This document shows, piece by piece, positions 21,621 to 30,936 of a DNA stretch of 64,000 nt; position 1 is the stretch's first letter; each line of letters opens with the position of its first letter. The notes beneath the pieces are model-generated. The model searched no databases and had not been told where the DNA came from. It saw only the letters and a list, made by a program, of their open reading frames with translations. The position numbers and the translations under genes were made by a program. This stretch comes from an uncultured Thalassotalea sp. Its GTDB lineage: Bacteria; Pseudomonadota; Gammaproteobacteria; Enterobacterales; Alteromonadaceae. Where the stretch lies: positions 806,001 through 870,000 of the forward strand of contig CANLNK010000001.1 in the NCBI GenBank assembly GCA_947492575.1. The letters run 5' to 3'.

Positions 21621-23366
21621 ATGTCAGATTCTTCAGTACCGACAACAAGACAAAATTTTAAGCGGCTAATGAGCTACAGTAAGCCTTATAAGCTCGGTTT
21701 AATCGCTGCAATTTTCGGAATGTTGGGGTACGCAGCAATTGACAGTTTCGTATTCTCACAACTACAGCCTTTAATTGATGAAGGCTTGCAAGGTAAAGAC
21801 CCTGAGTTTATGAAGTGGGCACCAATATTTATTATTGGTATGTTCATTCTACGTGGCATCTGTCATTTCATCGGTAATTACTGCTTGGCTTGGGTTGGAA
21901 ATCATGTCGTTGCAGATATTCGTCAGCAACTGTTCGATCATATTGTTGCAATGCCTGTCGCATACCATGATCAAGAGTCCACCGGGAAGCTTATCTCTAA
22001 ACTCACCTATGACACGGAACAAGTGCTAGCAGCGACTAGTAAAGCGTTATTGACGTTAGTTCAACAGGGCGCCTTTGTTTGTGGTTTATTGATCGTGATG
22101 TTTTATAACAGTTGGCAATTGTCGATTATATTCCTTGTGCTAGTACCTATTATCGCCGTGATTGTTAGTTATGTTTCAAAGCGTTTTCGCAAGGTCAGCA
22201 AAGGCATACAAAATGCCATGGGTGAGGTAACAAGCTCTGCTGAACAAACGTTTAATGGCCATAAAGTGGTATTAACGTTTGGCGGACAAAAGCGTGAAAG
22301 CGAGCGTTTTGGCGGTATCAACAAGTACAATCGCCAACAGCGTATGAAAATGGTGGTTACGAAATCGGCGAGCGTTCCTATTATTCAAATTATCGCATCG
22401 TTTGCGCTCGCCTTTGTGCTTTATGTAGCCAATTTAGACAGCATGAAAGGTAGCCTAACACCGGGCTCTTTTACGACGGTTATCACTTGTATGGTTATGC
22501 TTCTTAGACCATTAAAATTATTAACAACTGTTAATAGTGAATTCCAACGTGGTATGGCAGCCGTAGCAAGCATTTTCGAGGTGTTCGACCAAGATATTGA
22601 GAAAGATACCGGTGAAAAAGCCTTAGCTAAATCAAATGGTCGATTGGCATTTGAAAATGTTGATTTTTATTACGGCGAAGAAGAGAAGCCTTCGTTATCG
22701 CGGCTGAATTTCAATGCAGAGCCGGGCGAAACGGTCGCCTTAGTTGGACGCTCTGGTAGTGGTAAATCCACTACCATCGCGTTGCTACTGCGTTTCTATC
22801 AAGCTGGCAAGGGTAAGGTCACTATTGATGGCGAAGACATCAATACCTATAAACTAGCGGATGTACGTAAGCAATTTGCCTACGTTTCTCAGCAGGTGGT
22901 ACTGTTTAACGATTCCATTGCCAACAACATTGCCTATGGCAAGCCTGATGCGACTCGAGAGCAAATCATCGAAGCAGCCAAGCAAGCCCATGTTATGGAG
23001 TTTGCTGAGCAAATGGCAGATGGACTAGACAGTAATGTTGGTGAAAATGGCTCTGCGCTTTCTGGTGGTCAGCGTCAGCGTGTAGCGATTGCACGTGCGC
23101 TTTTGTGTGATGCTCCTTTCTTGATTCTTGATGAGGCAACCAGTGCACTCGATACTGAATCAGAGCGCCACATTCAGGATGCCTTAGCTACATTGCAGAA
23201 AAATCGTACGAGCATTGTCATCGCTCATCGACTGTCAACAATTGAAAATGCTGACAAGATTCTTGTGTTAGACCAAGGTCAAGTGATTGAGCAAGGCACC
23301 CACAATGAACTGCTTGAAAGTCACGGTGCTTATGCACAACTGCATCAGTTTCAGTTTGGTCAGTAG
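21621..23366 (+). CDS. msbA: Lipid A export ABC transporter MsbA
   Basis: 581-residue half-transporter: six membrane helices in residues ~20-310, then the nucleotide-binding domain with Walker A GRSGSGKST, signature LSGGQRQRVAIARAL, Walker B FLILDEATSALD and switch His in IVIAHRLST. Flips lipid A-core across the inner membrane. Followed after 13 bases by lpxK, the standard pair. E. coli MsbA is 582 residues. Confidence 0.96.
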   Translation: MSDSSVPTTRQNFKRLMSYSKPYKLGLIAAIFGMLGYAAIDSFVFSQLQPLIDEGLQGKDPEFMKWAPIFIIGMFILRGICHFIGNYCLAWVGNHVVADIRQQLFDHIVAMPVAYHDQESTGKLISKLTYDTEQVLAATSKALLTLVQQGAFVCGLLIVMFYNSWQLSIIFLVLVPIIAVIVSYVSKRFRKVSKGIQNAMGEVTSSAEQTFNGHKVVLTFGGQKRESERFGGINKYNRQQRMKMVVTKSASVPIIQIIASFALAFVLYVANLDSMKGSLTPGSFTTVITCMVMLLRPLKLLTTVNSEFQRGMAAVASIFEVFDQDIEKDTGEKALAKSNGRLAFENVDFYYGEEEKPSLSRLNFNAEPGETVALVGRSGSGKSTTIALLLRFYQAGKGKVTIDGEDINTYKLADVRKQFAYVSQQVVLFNDSIANNIAYGKPDATREQIIEAAKQAHVMEFAEQMADGLDSNVGENGSALSGGQRQRVAIARALLCDAPFLILDEATSALDTESERHIQDALATLQKNRTSIVIAHRLSTIENADKILVLDQGQVIEQGTHNELLESHGAYAQLHQFQFGQ

Positions 23367-23379
23367 TAGGCACTAATTA

Positions 23380-24381
23380 ATGCGCTTAATTGAACGTGTT
23401 TGGTTTCAGGGGCATCGAGCTAAATTTTGGCTGGTGCCTTTGTTATTGCCACTAACCTTCATATTTTTCTTAGTCACAGCGCTCAGGCGCTTTTGCTATC
23501 GCGTTGGCCTAAAAAAACAGCTCCCAGTGCCTGTGCCAGTCCTCGTTATTGGTAATATAGGTATTGGCGGCAACGGTAAAACGCCTATGGCGGTTTATCT
23601 GATTGAACTATGCCAACAACTTGGAATTAAGGTGGGGGTCGTAAGCCGAGGCTATGGTGGTAAAGCGCCACATTATCCTTACCTGCTTAACGAACAAAGC
23701 TCAGCTACAGAAGCTGGCGATGAACCTATGATGATTTATCGTCGATGTGGAATACCGGTTGCGGTTGGTCCAGATCGCGTTGCGGCTGTCTCAGTGTTAG
23801 CAGAGCAGGGGTGTCAGCTGGTGTTAGCAGATGATGGCTTACAGCATTACCGCATGGCGCGTGCAAAAGAGCTTGTCGTTGTTGATGGCAAACGCCAATT
23901 TGGCAATGGCTTCTTGCTTCCAGCAGGGCCACTGAGAGAAGGCAAGTGGCGATTGACGAGTGCTGATATGGTGGTCGTCAATGGAGACGCAAAGATTACA
24001 CCGGAGCAAGCGACTATGACGCTATCGCCTTTACATATGGTGAACTTGGCGACTGGTGAAAAATTAGATGTGGGTAAATTCGCTGATCGAAATAATGGGG
24101 TTGTTGCTATTGCAGCGATAGGCGATCCAGATCGCTTTTTTAATACCCTAAAGCGTTGTAATATTCGCTGTGAAAACGCTGTCGGCTTTGTAGATCATCA
24201 TGCCTTTTCTGAGCAGGAATTGACGCAAATTGCACAAGATTTACCGCTGGTGATGACAGAGAAGGACGCGATAAAGTGCCAACCTTTTGCTCGTGATTCG
24301 TGGTGGTACTTGAGTATTTCCGCTACATTCAATGAACAAGATAACCAACGCTTTAAAGCGTTGCTGAACGAGTTAATCTAG
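23380..24381 (+). CDS. lpxK: Tetraacyldisaccharide 4'-kinase LpxK
   Basis: 333 residues. N-terminal membrane anchor (about 18-36), then the P-loop GNIGIGGNGKTP, the LADDGLQHYRMARAKELVVVD segment and a DHHAFSEQEL motif near the C-terminus. Phosphorylates the 4' position of the lipid A precursor at the inner membrane. In the msbA-lpxK-trm112-kdsB cluster. Confidence 0.95.
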   Translation: MRLIERVWFQGHRAKFWLVPLLLPLTFIFFLVTALRRFCYRVGLKKQLPVPVPVLVIGNIGIGGNGKTPMAVYLIELCQQLGIKVGVVSRGYGGKAPHYPYLLNEQSSATEAGDEPMMIYRRCGIPVAVGPDRVAAVSVLAEQGCQLVLADDGLQHYRMARAKELVVVDGKRQFGNGFLLPAGPLREGKWRLTSADMVVVNGDAKITPEQATMTLSPLHMVNLATGEKLDVGKFADRNNGVVAIAAIGDPDRFFNTLKRCNIRCENAVGFVDHHAFSEQELTQIAQDLPLVMTEKDAIKCQPFARDSWWYLSISATFNEQDNQRFKALLNELI

Positions 24382-24483
24382 CCTAGCCTAATTTAAATTA
24401 CGTTAAGTTAAATATTGTGCAGACTAAGGAACAAGTTCAGTTTAAGAACATAAACAGAAGTAAAAAGACAATCAGAGAAATTT

Positions 24484-24663
24484 ATGGCTTTTGATATTAA
24501 ATTAATGGAAATTTTGGCTTGTCCTGCATGTAAGGGAAAGCTTGAATTGGATAGAGAAAACAATGAACTTATTTGTAAGTTTGACCGCTTAGCCTACCCA
24601 ATTGAAAACGATATTCCTGTGCTTTTAGAAAATGAAGCACGCCGCATTGAGTCTGAGGGCTAA
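24484..24663 (+). CDS. ycaR: Trm112-family zinc-ribbon protein (YcaR)
   Basis: 59 residues: [19 protein letters not shown] opens the protein, with a CPAC knuckle at residues 12-15, and [20 protein letters not shown] follows, the typical Trm112/UPF0434 fold signature. Its stop codon is one base before the kdsB ATG. In E. coli the same small gene (ycaR) stands between lpxK and kdsB. Precise role in bacteria is unclear. Confidence 0.9.
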   Translation: MAFDIKLMEILACPACKGKLELDRENNELICKFDRLAYPIENDIPVLLENEARRIESEG

Positions 24664-24664
24664 A

Positions 24665-25444
24665 ATGTCATTTGTGGTCGTTGTTCCGGCGAGATACCAA
24701 TCGTCAAGGTTACCGGGTAAAGTGTTAGCTGATATCAATGGTAAGCCGATGATTCAGTGGGTAGTAGAAAAAGCACAAGCTAGTGGTGCCGACAAAGTTA
24801 TTGTGGCAACAGACAATGATCTTGTTGCAGATACAGTAGAAGCATTTGGCGGTGAGGTGTGTCGCACCCGCGCTGACCATCAATCAGGTACAGAGCGCTT
24901 AGCCGAAGTTGTTGAAAAGTATCAATTCAGTGCAGACCAAATTATTGTCAATGTGCAAGGTGATGAGCCTTTTATTCCAGCAGACAATATTGCCCAAGTA
25001 GCTGCTAATCTTGAAGCCGAGTCTTTGGCTCGTATGGCGACATTAGCGGTTCATATTCATGATGCTGAAGAAGCTTTTAATCCTAATGCCGTTAAAGTAT
25101 TAACCGACAAAAACGGACATGCGCTGTACTTTAGTCGTGCAACTATTCCGTATGATCGTGAGCGTTTTTTAGCAGCCCAAGCCGAAGGCAATAACCCATC
25201 TCAAATAGGTGATTTTTATCTGCGTCATATCGGTATTTATGCTTATCGCGCTGGTTTTATTCAAGACTATGTAAGCTGGCCAGCAAGTGATTTAGAAAAA
25301 ATAGAGTCACTTGAGCAGCTGCGTGTACTGTGGCAAGGTGAAAAAATCCACGTTGCAGTGGCTCAGAGCCGCACCCCTGTAGAAGGTGTTGATACGCCAG
25401 AAGACCTAGAGAAAGCAAGAGCATATGCAGCTAGCTTAAGTTAG
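24665..25444 (+). CDS. kdsB: 3-deoxy-manno-octulosonate cytidylyltransferase KdsB
   Basis: 259 residues from the ATG at 24665 ([19 protein letters not shown]). A frame start at 24632 would overlap the trm112 gene and lacks family support. Contains the nucleotide-binding [22 protein letters not shown] and a [12 protein letters not shown] segment. Activates Kdo as CMP-Kdo for the LPS inner core; fits with msbA and lpxK just upstream. Confidence 0.96.
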   Translation: MSFVVVVPARYQSSRLPGKVLADINGKPMIQWVVEKAQASGADKVIVATDNDLVADTVEAFGGEVCRTRADHQSGTERLAEVVEKYQFSADQIIVNVQGDEPFIPADNIAQVAANLEAESLARMATLAVHIHDAEEAFNPNAVKVLTDKNGHALYFSRATIPYDRERFLAAQAEGNNPSQIGDFYLRHIGIYAYRAGFIQDYVSWPASDLEKIESLEQLRVLWQGEKIHVAVAQSRTPVEGVDTPEDLEKARAYAASLS

Positions 25445-25666
25445 TTATTTCAGCGAGTACTTTTGATCGTATTTGTATCAGTAACGTACTGGTTTTACCT
25501 GCTTCTTTACGATAGCGGTGTCAGTGTTAATTATGTACGTCGCTAGCCATAATTAACTCACAATTAACTTAAGTTGAGTAAGCAGCTCGAGATTAAAAAA
25601 CTAAATCTAAAATTTTAAACCTAGAGCCTAAAGCCTAAAGCCTAACGCCACAAAAGGTCACCGTAT

Positions 25667-26575
25667 TTGCTACCCCTGATTTATCATCCTAATTATTCTT
25701 GTCCCTTTCCTGAAGATCATCGTTTTGTGATGTCTAAGTTTGTCCGTCTTCATGACCATCTCAAGAAGGAAGGGGTCATTAAAGCAAATATCGTTAGGCC
25801 TAAAAGCGCTTCAGTAGAAGACTTATCAATTGTCCATTGCGAGAGCTACTTAACCGCAATGCAAGATAACCTTGTTGACGCAAAAGAGTGGCGCAGAGTC
25901 GGTTTGCCTTGGAGTGAAGGGCTTATCAAGCGTACATTCACTGCACCCAATGGAACTTTGTTGGCAGCACGCGTTGCTTTGCACAAAGGGCTTTCATGTC
26001 ATTTGGCGGGCGGCACACATCATGCGCATCGTGACTTTGGCTCTGGCTTTTGCATGGTTAATGATCTTGCCTATGCAGCTAAGTCGTTACTTGCCGAAGG
26101 CAGGGTCAATAAAGTACTGATATTTGATCTCGATGTTCACCAAGGCGATGGCACTGCCGCAATTTTAGCGAATGAGCCTCGCGCTTTCACTTGCTCGATT
26201 CACTGTGAGAAAAATTTCCCATTTCGCAAGCACGATAGTGATTTAGACGTAGGTTTAGATATTGGTCTAAGCGATGAACCATATTTAGACGTTGTTATTG
26301 AGACACTTGAGCGTCTGCTTGATGAGGAAAAACCGGATTTAGTGCTGTATGACGCAGGTGTTGATGTTTGGCAAGACGATGTGTTGGGACGATTAGATAT
26401 CAGCTGGCAGGGAATTTACAGGCGCGATACTGAAGTGATTTCGCGTTGCTTGGCAAAAGGAGTCCCTGTCACGACTGTTATCGGTGGCGGCTATGACAAA
26501 GATCATCAGAGGTTGGCAGAGCGCCATGCGATTGTGGTGAAAGCGGCAAATTCACTTTATCAACAGAAACTATAA
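25667..26575 (+). CDS. Histone deacetylase-family protein (class II-like deacylase)
   Basis: 302 residues. Zn-dependent deacetylase signatures: AGGTHHAHRDFGSGFCMVND (catalytic His pair), FDLDVHQGDGTA (metal Asp and His), and GGGYDKDHQRLAERH near the C-terminus. Bacterial members act on acetylated small molecules or proteins; the substrate cannot be told. The start is a TTG at 25667, supported by AAAAGG about 10 bases upstream and by the conserved LPLIYHPNYSCPFPEDHRF beginning. No ATG gives a full domain. Confidence 0.85.
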   Translation: MLPLIYHPNYSCPFPEDHRFVMSKFVRLHDHLKKEGVIKANIVRPKSASVEDLSIVHCESYLTAMQDNLVDAKEWRRVGLPWSEGLIKRTFTAPNGTLLAARVALHKGLSCHLAGGTHHAHRDFGSGFCMVNDLAYAAKSLLAEGRVNKVLIFDLDVHQGDGTAAILANEPRAFTCSIHCEKNFPFRKHDSDLDVGLDIGLSDEPYLDVVIETLERLLDEEKPDLVLYDAGVDVWQDDVLGRLDISWQGIYRRDTEVISRCLAKGVPVTTVIGGGYDKDHQRLAERHAIVVKAANSLYQQKL

Positions 26576-26582
26576 CCCTAGG

Positions 26583-26948
26583 CTAGTCTGCAGAGCTCAT
26601 TGAGTAGATCCTTAAAAGCTCAACCACTTCTACTTGATAATGACGATACCAGCGTTGCTGACCACTTTTTTGTGCATATAAATGGCTGGTGTCTGCTTTC
26701 CAAGCTTGGATGTCTTCAAGTGACTGCCAATAAGAGATAGCCACTTCATCGTTTCCTTGAGTATAAGCTACAAAATCGAGACAGTGATATTTTTCAAATG
26801 CTAGTTGGCGTAAGTCTTTGACCAAGTTGTCGTATTCACTATCCAAATGCTTAATTTCAGCTTTGAAAATAACTGCAAACTTGGGTTGCAAAGGTTTCTG
26901 AGGCTGCCTAGGTTGCTGAGATTGATTGGCACTGCTCTTCGATTCCAT
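26583..26948 (-). CDS. ABM-domain (antibiotic biosynthesis monooxygenase-like) protein
   Basis: 121 residues; after a Gln/Pro-rich N-terminus of about 23 residues the rest is a ferredoxin-like ABM fold: FAVIFKAEIKH, AFEKYHCLDFVAYTQGNDEVAISYWQ, and a final VEVVELLRIY strand. Family members are heme- or quinol-type oxygenases or simple stress proteins; the W-x-S-L-E-D-I-x-A-W motif is typical. Convergent with the deacetylase gene, 7 bases apart. Confidence 0.75.
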   Translation of the reverse strand: MESKSSANQSQQPRQPQKPLQPKFAVIFKAEIKHLDSEYDNLVKDLRQLAFEKYHCLDFVAYTQGNDEVAISYWQSLEDIQAWKADTSHLYAQKSGQQRWYRHYQVEVVELLRIYSMSSAD

Positions 26949-27097
26949 TGTTTGCTCCGATTTCTGCTATTTGTTTTCAGGTTCTAAATCTTTTGGCTCT
27001 AGCATGTCATAGTCTGCAAATCGCCTCTAGCAAATTTTAGTCAAAGAATTCATACTTTCCTCAACTCTTTTTCCGCTAAGAAATATAAGGAAGTGAA

Positions 27098-27763
27098 ATG
27101 CAAAAGACCGTGGTGATTACCGGCGCTAATCGAGGTATCGGCTTGGCAATGGCTCAAATCTTTAAATCGAAAGGTTATGCTGTGCAAGGTGTTTGTCGCA
27201 GCAGTTCATCAGCGCTAGAAGCACTTGGTATTGAAGTGATAGACGGTGTTGACGTAGCAACAGATGACGGAATAGCAAGACTCGAGTCTGCACTGGTCAG
27301 TACTAACATTGACGTATTGGTATGTAACGCGGGCATTTTACGCGATGAAAACCTCGAGCATTTTAATCTCGAGACAATGCGTGATCAATTTGAGGTTAAT
27401 ACCTTAGCACCGCTGCGTGTTGTTCATGCATTGCAATCTCAGTTAGGAGCGGGGAGCAAGATCGCGATGATAACTTCTCGCATGGGCTCCATTGCTGATA
27501 ATACATCTGGTGGACGTTTTGGTTATCGCATGTCTAAAGCGGCTTTGAATATTGCTTCAGTTTCGCTAAGTCATGACTTAGCTGATCGAGATATTGCCTT
27601 GGGTATCTATCATCCAGGCTATGTGCAGACTGATATGGTAGGCGGACGAGGTGATATTCCAGCGAGCAAAGCGGCAAGTCGAATTGTTGGGCTGATCGAT
27701 AATTTGACGATGGCTGAATCTGGCGTATTTAAACATTCGAATGGCGACCAGTTACCTTGGTAG
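27098..27763 (+). CDS. Short-chain dehydrogenase/reductase
   Basis: 221 residues. NAD(P)-binding GANRGIGLAMA at residues 8-18, the NAG motif (VLVCNAGILRD), catalytic Ser around ITSRMGSI and Tyr-x-x-x-Lys as YRMSKAALN. The substrate is not known. Preceded by a TAAGGAAG ribosome site. Followed after 40 bases by the alkyltransferase-like gene, likely one transcript. Confidence 0.88.
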   Translation: MQKTVVITGANRGIGLAMAQIFKSKGYAVQGVCRSSSSALEALGIEVIDGVDVATDDGIARLESALVSTNIDVLVCNAGILRDENLEHFNLETMRDQFEVNTLAPLRVVHALQSQLGAGSKIAMITSRMGSIADNTSGGRFGYRMSKAALNIASVSLSHDLADRDIALGIYHPGYVQTDMVGGRGDIPASKAASRIVGLIDNLTMAESGVFKHSNGDQLPW

Positions 27764-27803
27764 CACTGACCGTTGTAACTGAGCGACTGACGAAAAGAAC
27801 TTT

Positions 27804-28160
27804 ATGACAATAAAACCAGAATATCTAAAAATCTGGCGCACAGTGCAGTTGATTCCAGCTGGCAAGGTTGCCAGCTACGGGCAAATTGCTGATCTAGCAG
27901 GATTGCCTGGTAGGGCAAGGTTAGTCGGTAAGTGCCTTGGTTATGTGCCGGAAGATGGTGTTGATGGTCAAAATGTTCCCTGGTATCGGGTGATTAATTC
28001 AGCAGGTAAGATTTCCTTCCCACTAGGTAGCGAACACTTTGAACGCCAGAAACAATACTTGCAAGATGAGCAGGTGGTTGTTATTGGCGCTCGTATTCGA
28101 CTTGCTGACTTTCAATGGCAGCCAGATATTACAGAGTTACTATTTAAACTGCAGTACTGA
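27804..28160 (+). CDS. Alkyltransferase-like protein (MGMT-family, active Cys absent)
   Basis: 118 residues of the DNA-binding/catalytic domain of O6-alkylguanine-DNA alkyltransferases: VASYGQIADLAG, the helix-turn-helix with GRARLVGKCL, and the active-site region as VPWYRVINSAG. The reactive Cys of P-C-H-R is replaced by Trp, as in alkyltransferase-like proteins (YbaZ/Atl1), which bind O6-alkylguanine and recruit nucleotide excision repair. The Arg finger is present. Ends 13 bases from the convergent kmo stop. Confidence 0.88.
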   Translation: MTIKPEYLKIWRTVQLIPAGKVASYGQIADLAGLPGRARLVGKCLGYVPEDGVDGQNVPWYRVINSAGKISFPLGSEHFERQKQYLQDEQVVVIGARIRLADFQWQPDITELLFKLQY

Positions 28161-28173
28161 TTCCTCTGTGCTG

Positions 28174-29586
28174 CTAGAGCTGATATTTATTTAGTAAGCT
28201 TTCAATAATGTCATCGTTCAGTTGTGTTGGACAGCTATATCGATCAGACAACTCTGCTAGCAGTTGCTTATGTTTCTCACCTAGTCGATAGGCCTCGCTG
28301 TATGGCCTGTGTTCGAACATTACCATGGCGTAGCGAGGCGTAAATCTATTTGGGAATGATTGCTGGATTTTAGCGGCAAATTGCTTTTGCAAAAGAAACT
28401 CATGCTGCATGACGCTGTCGCGCATCTCAATGTAGTTTTCTAATGCCATATCGGCAATTGCATCTGCATTTTCTTTGCGCATGTTTTCTACTTGCGTAAA
28501 CAGTGCTGTCCAATCAGCTTTTACTTCAGCATTTTTAGCATCGGGGAATATTGATGCAATCGCATCGCAATCTTCAAAACCACAATTCATACCTTGACCG
28601 TGGAACGGGACGATAGCATGTGCCGCATCACCAATAATTAGTGCTTTATCTTCAAAATGCCAAGGAGAGCATTTAATGGTGGCGAGTTTTCCCGTTGGGT
28701 TTTGTAAAAAGCTCTCCGTCAGATTGTCCAAAAGTGGTGTTGCTGTCGCGAAATGGCTGTTAAAAAATTGTTCAATTTCATCTTCGGTGCGAATGCTATC
28801 AAAACTCGTGAATCCCTTGTTTGGCATAAATAATGTTGCGGTAAAACTGGCATCTAGATTGGGTAAGGCTATTAACATGAACTCGCCTCTAGGCCAGATA
28901 TGTAAAGCATTGGGTTCCAGTTGGAATTGACCTTCGGCTGTTGGTGCTATGGTAAGTTCTTTGTAACTGTGATCAAGCATTTCCTCAGAAAGACTAAAGG
29001 GTGAGGTGGAGTCAGGCTGCTTACCAGACTGCTCAATCAGTGCATCGACAATTGCCTTACGCACGGGAGAATTCGCGCCATCGGTACCAATGATTCGTTG
29101 AAATGAATAGCGTTTTGAAGTGACCTTTGATTGACCGTTAGCGAATTCTTTGACGTCAGCAGTAAAGCACATGCTATTAAAATCAATGTCGGTAATTTTC
29201 TGTTCAAAGTAGAAAGTTACTCGCCCTGTAGCTTCTGCTTGCGACATTAAATAGCTGTTTAGTTTTGCTCGTGATATTGAATAAATAACCTCTTTAGAGG
29301 ATTGGCCGTAAGGTTGCAGGCTTGGCGTTTGTCCGTCGACGTGCACCATACGACCTGACATGGGAATAAGCATGTCGTTAATTTCATCCATTAGGCCTAG
29401 TGCCTGTAGTGGCTTTATACCGCGATTAGCTAACGCTAGGTTAATAGAGCGCCCAGCGGAAATATCCGTTTTTCGCATGTCTGTACGCGATTCAAATACA
29501 TCCACTGTATAGCCTTTTCTCGCCAAAATAATCGATAGCAGCGAACCTACTAAACCACCGCCAATCAAGCTAATTTGCATTGTCAT
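28174..29586 (-). CDS. kmo: Kynurenine 3-monooxygenase
   Basis: FAD- and NADPH-dependent hydroxylase converting L-kynurenine to 3-hydroxykynurenine. About 470 residues: FAD-binding GGGLVGSLLS at the start, the second FAD motif IIGDAAHAIVPFHGQGMNCGFED, plus the NLALANRGI and MSGRMVH segments typical of KMO. The start at 29586 is chosen because its ATG overlaps the kynU stop as ATGA and has GGAG 8 bases upstream, implying translational coupling; 29595 and 29580 are alternatives. Last gene of the kynurenine operon. Confidence 0.94.
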   Translation of the reverse strand: MTMQISLIGGGLVGSLLSIILARKGYTVDVFESRTDMRKTDISAGRSINLALANRGIKPLQALGLMDEINDMLIPMSGRMVHVDGQTPSLQPYGQSSKEVIYSISRAKLNSYLMSQAEATGRVTFYFEQKITDIDFNSMCFTADVKEFANGQSKVTSKRYSFQRIIGTDGANSPVRKAIVDALIEQSGKQPDSTSPFSLSEEMLDHSYKELTIAPTAEGQFQLEPNALHIWPRGEFMLIALPNLDASFTATLFMPNKGFTSFDSIRTEDEIEQFFNSHFATATPLLDNLTESFLQNPTGKLATIKCSPWHFEDKALIIGDAAHAIVPFHGQGMNCGFEDCDAIASIFPDAKNAEVKADWTALFTQVENMRKENADAIADMALENYIEMRDSVMQHEFLLQKQFAAKIQQSFPNRFTPRYAMVMFEHRPYSEAYRLGEKHKQLLAELSDRYSCPTQLNDDIIESLLNKYQL

Positions 29587-30902
29587 TGTAAGCACTCCTT
29601 TAAAATGCGCACAAAGTGATAACAGTCTTCAAAGCGATTGTACAAAGGCACGGGAGCGACGCGAATAACATTGGGCTCACGCCAGTCTGTTGTTATGCCT
29701 TGTTGTTCAATACGTTCAAACAGTGCTTTACCGTCTAATTTATCGCATGTGACCATAATCGATAGCTGGCAGCCTGATTCATTTTCTGAGGCGGGGGTAA
29801 TAATGTCGATATTATTCGGTAGCTCTTGTGCTAATAGAGCACGCAAATACTGAGTAAGCTTGAGTGATTTTTCACGAAGCTTTTTCATACCACCCGCTAA
29901 AATAACCGTTTCGTATGCGCCACGAACAGCGGCTAAACTCAGTACCGGAGGGTTAGATAGTTGCCAGCCTTCGGCACTTGCGATGGCGTGGAACTGATTG
30001 CCCATTTTAAAACGCGTGTCTTTATCGTGTCCCCACCAACCGGCAAAACGATTAAGTTCGGTATTTGTAGCGTGCTTTTCATGAATAAAACAGCCTGCGA
30101 CAGAGCCCGCACCACTATTAAGGTATTTGTAACTACACCAACAGGCGAAATCCACTTGCCAGTCGTGCAGTGCTAATTCCACATTGCCAGCCGCGTGGGC
30201 GAGATCGAAACCTATTTTGATGCCATGTTGATGCGCTTTCTCGGTAATGGCAGCAATGTCGAGAACTTGCCCCGTATAATATTGAACACCTGGTAATAAA
30301 ATAAGTGCCAATTCATCACTATGCTGCTCTATCAAAGCAAATAAATCGTCGGTGTTGAGAAGCTCTTCATGTGGGCGTGGTTGCCATAAGAGCAAGTTGT
30401 CCTCGACATCTATACCGTGGTGCTTAAGTTGAGATGTCACCGCATAATGGTCAGAAGGAAAGGCATGGTCTTCAATAAGGATTTTGCAACGTTTGCCCTG
30501 TGGCTGATAAAAACTCACCATCATAAGGTGCAGGTTAACGGTGAGAGAGTTCATCATGACGACTTCATGTTTCTTTGCGCCAACGATTTGTGACGCAAAA
30601 TCAGTGATAAATTCGTGATAAGGCAACCAAGGGTACTCACCTTCAAAGTGACCTTTGACGCCACGCTCTCCCCATGCGTCGAGTAGCTCCATGACAGCTT
30701 CTTTGGCAAGTATTGGCTGTAGACCCAGAGAATTACCTGTGAAGTAATACTCGTCTTCGCCATTAGCTTGCTTGGGGATGGCAAAATGCTCTCGCATATG
30801 GGCAAGAGGGTCATTGTTATCTAATGTTTGTGCTTGCTTTAATGCTTGAGTTAACGCCTGAGCTCGGCCATGTATTTGGGCTTTGTCTATCATGTCATTC
30901 AC
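29583..30902 (-). CDS. kynU: Kynureninase
   Basis: 439-residue PLP enzyme that cleaves kynurenine or 3-hydroxykynurenine to (3-hydroxy)anthranilate and alanine. Family motifs: FTGNSLGLQP near residue 55, LTVNLHLMMVSFY, DLAHAAGNVEL and the PLP lysine in CWCSYKYLNSGAGS. Stop overlaps kmo start. Together with the neighbours it places 3-hydroxyanthranilate as the intermediate fed to the dioxygenase at 31839. Confidence 0.96.
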   Translation of the reverse strand: MNDMIDKAQIHGRAQALTQALKQAQTLDNNDPLAHMREHFAIPKQANGEDEYYFTGNSLGLQPILAKEAVMELLDAWGERGVKGHFEGEYPWLPYHEFITDFASQIVGAKKHEVVMMNSLTVNLHLMMVSFYQPQGKRCKILIEDHAFPSDHYAVTSQLKHHGIDVEDNLLLWQPRPHEELLNTDDLFALIEQHSDELALILLPGVQYYTGQVLDIAAITEKAHQHGIKIGFDLAHAAGNVELALHDWQVDFACWCSYKYLNSGAGSVAGCFIHEKHATNTELNRFAGWWGHDKDTRFKMGNQFHAIASAEGWQLSNPPVLSLAAVRGAYETVILAGGMKKLREKSLKLTQYLRALLAQELPNNIDIITPASENESGCQLSIMVTCDKLDGKALFERIEQQGITTDWREPNVIRVAPVPLYNRFEDCYHFVRILKECLQ

Positions 30903-30936
30903 TTAGTTATTGCTTTAGTTATTGTTTTAGTTCTTA

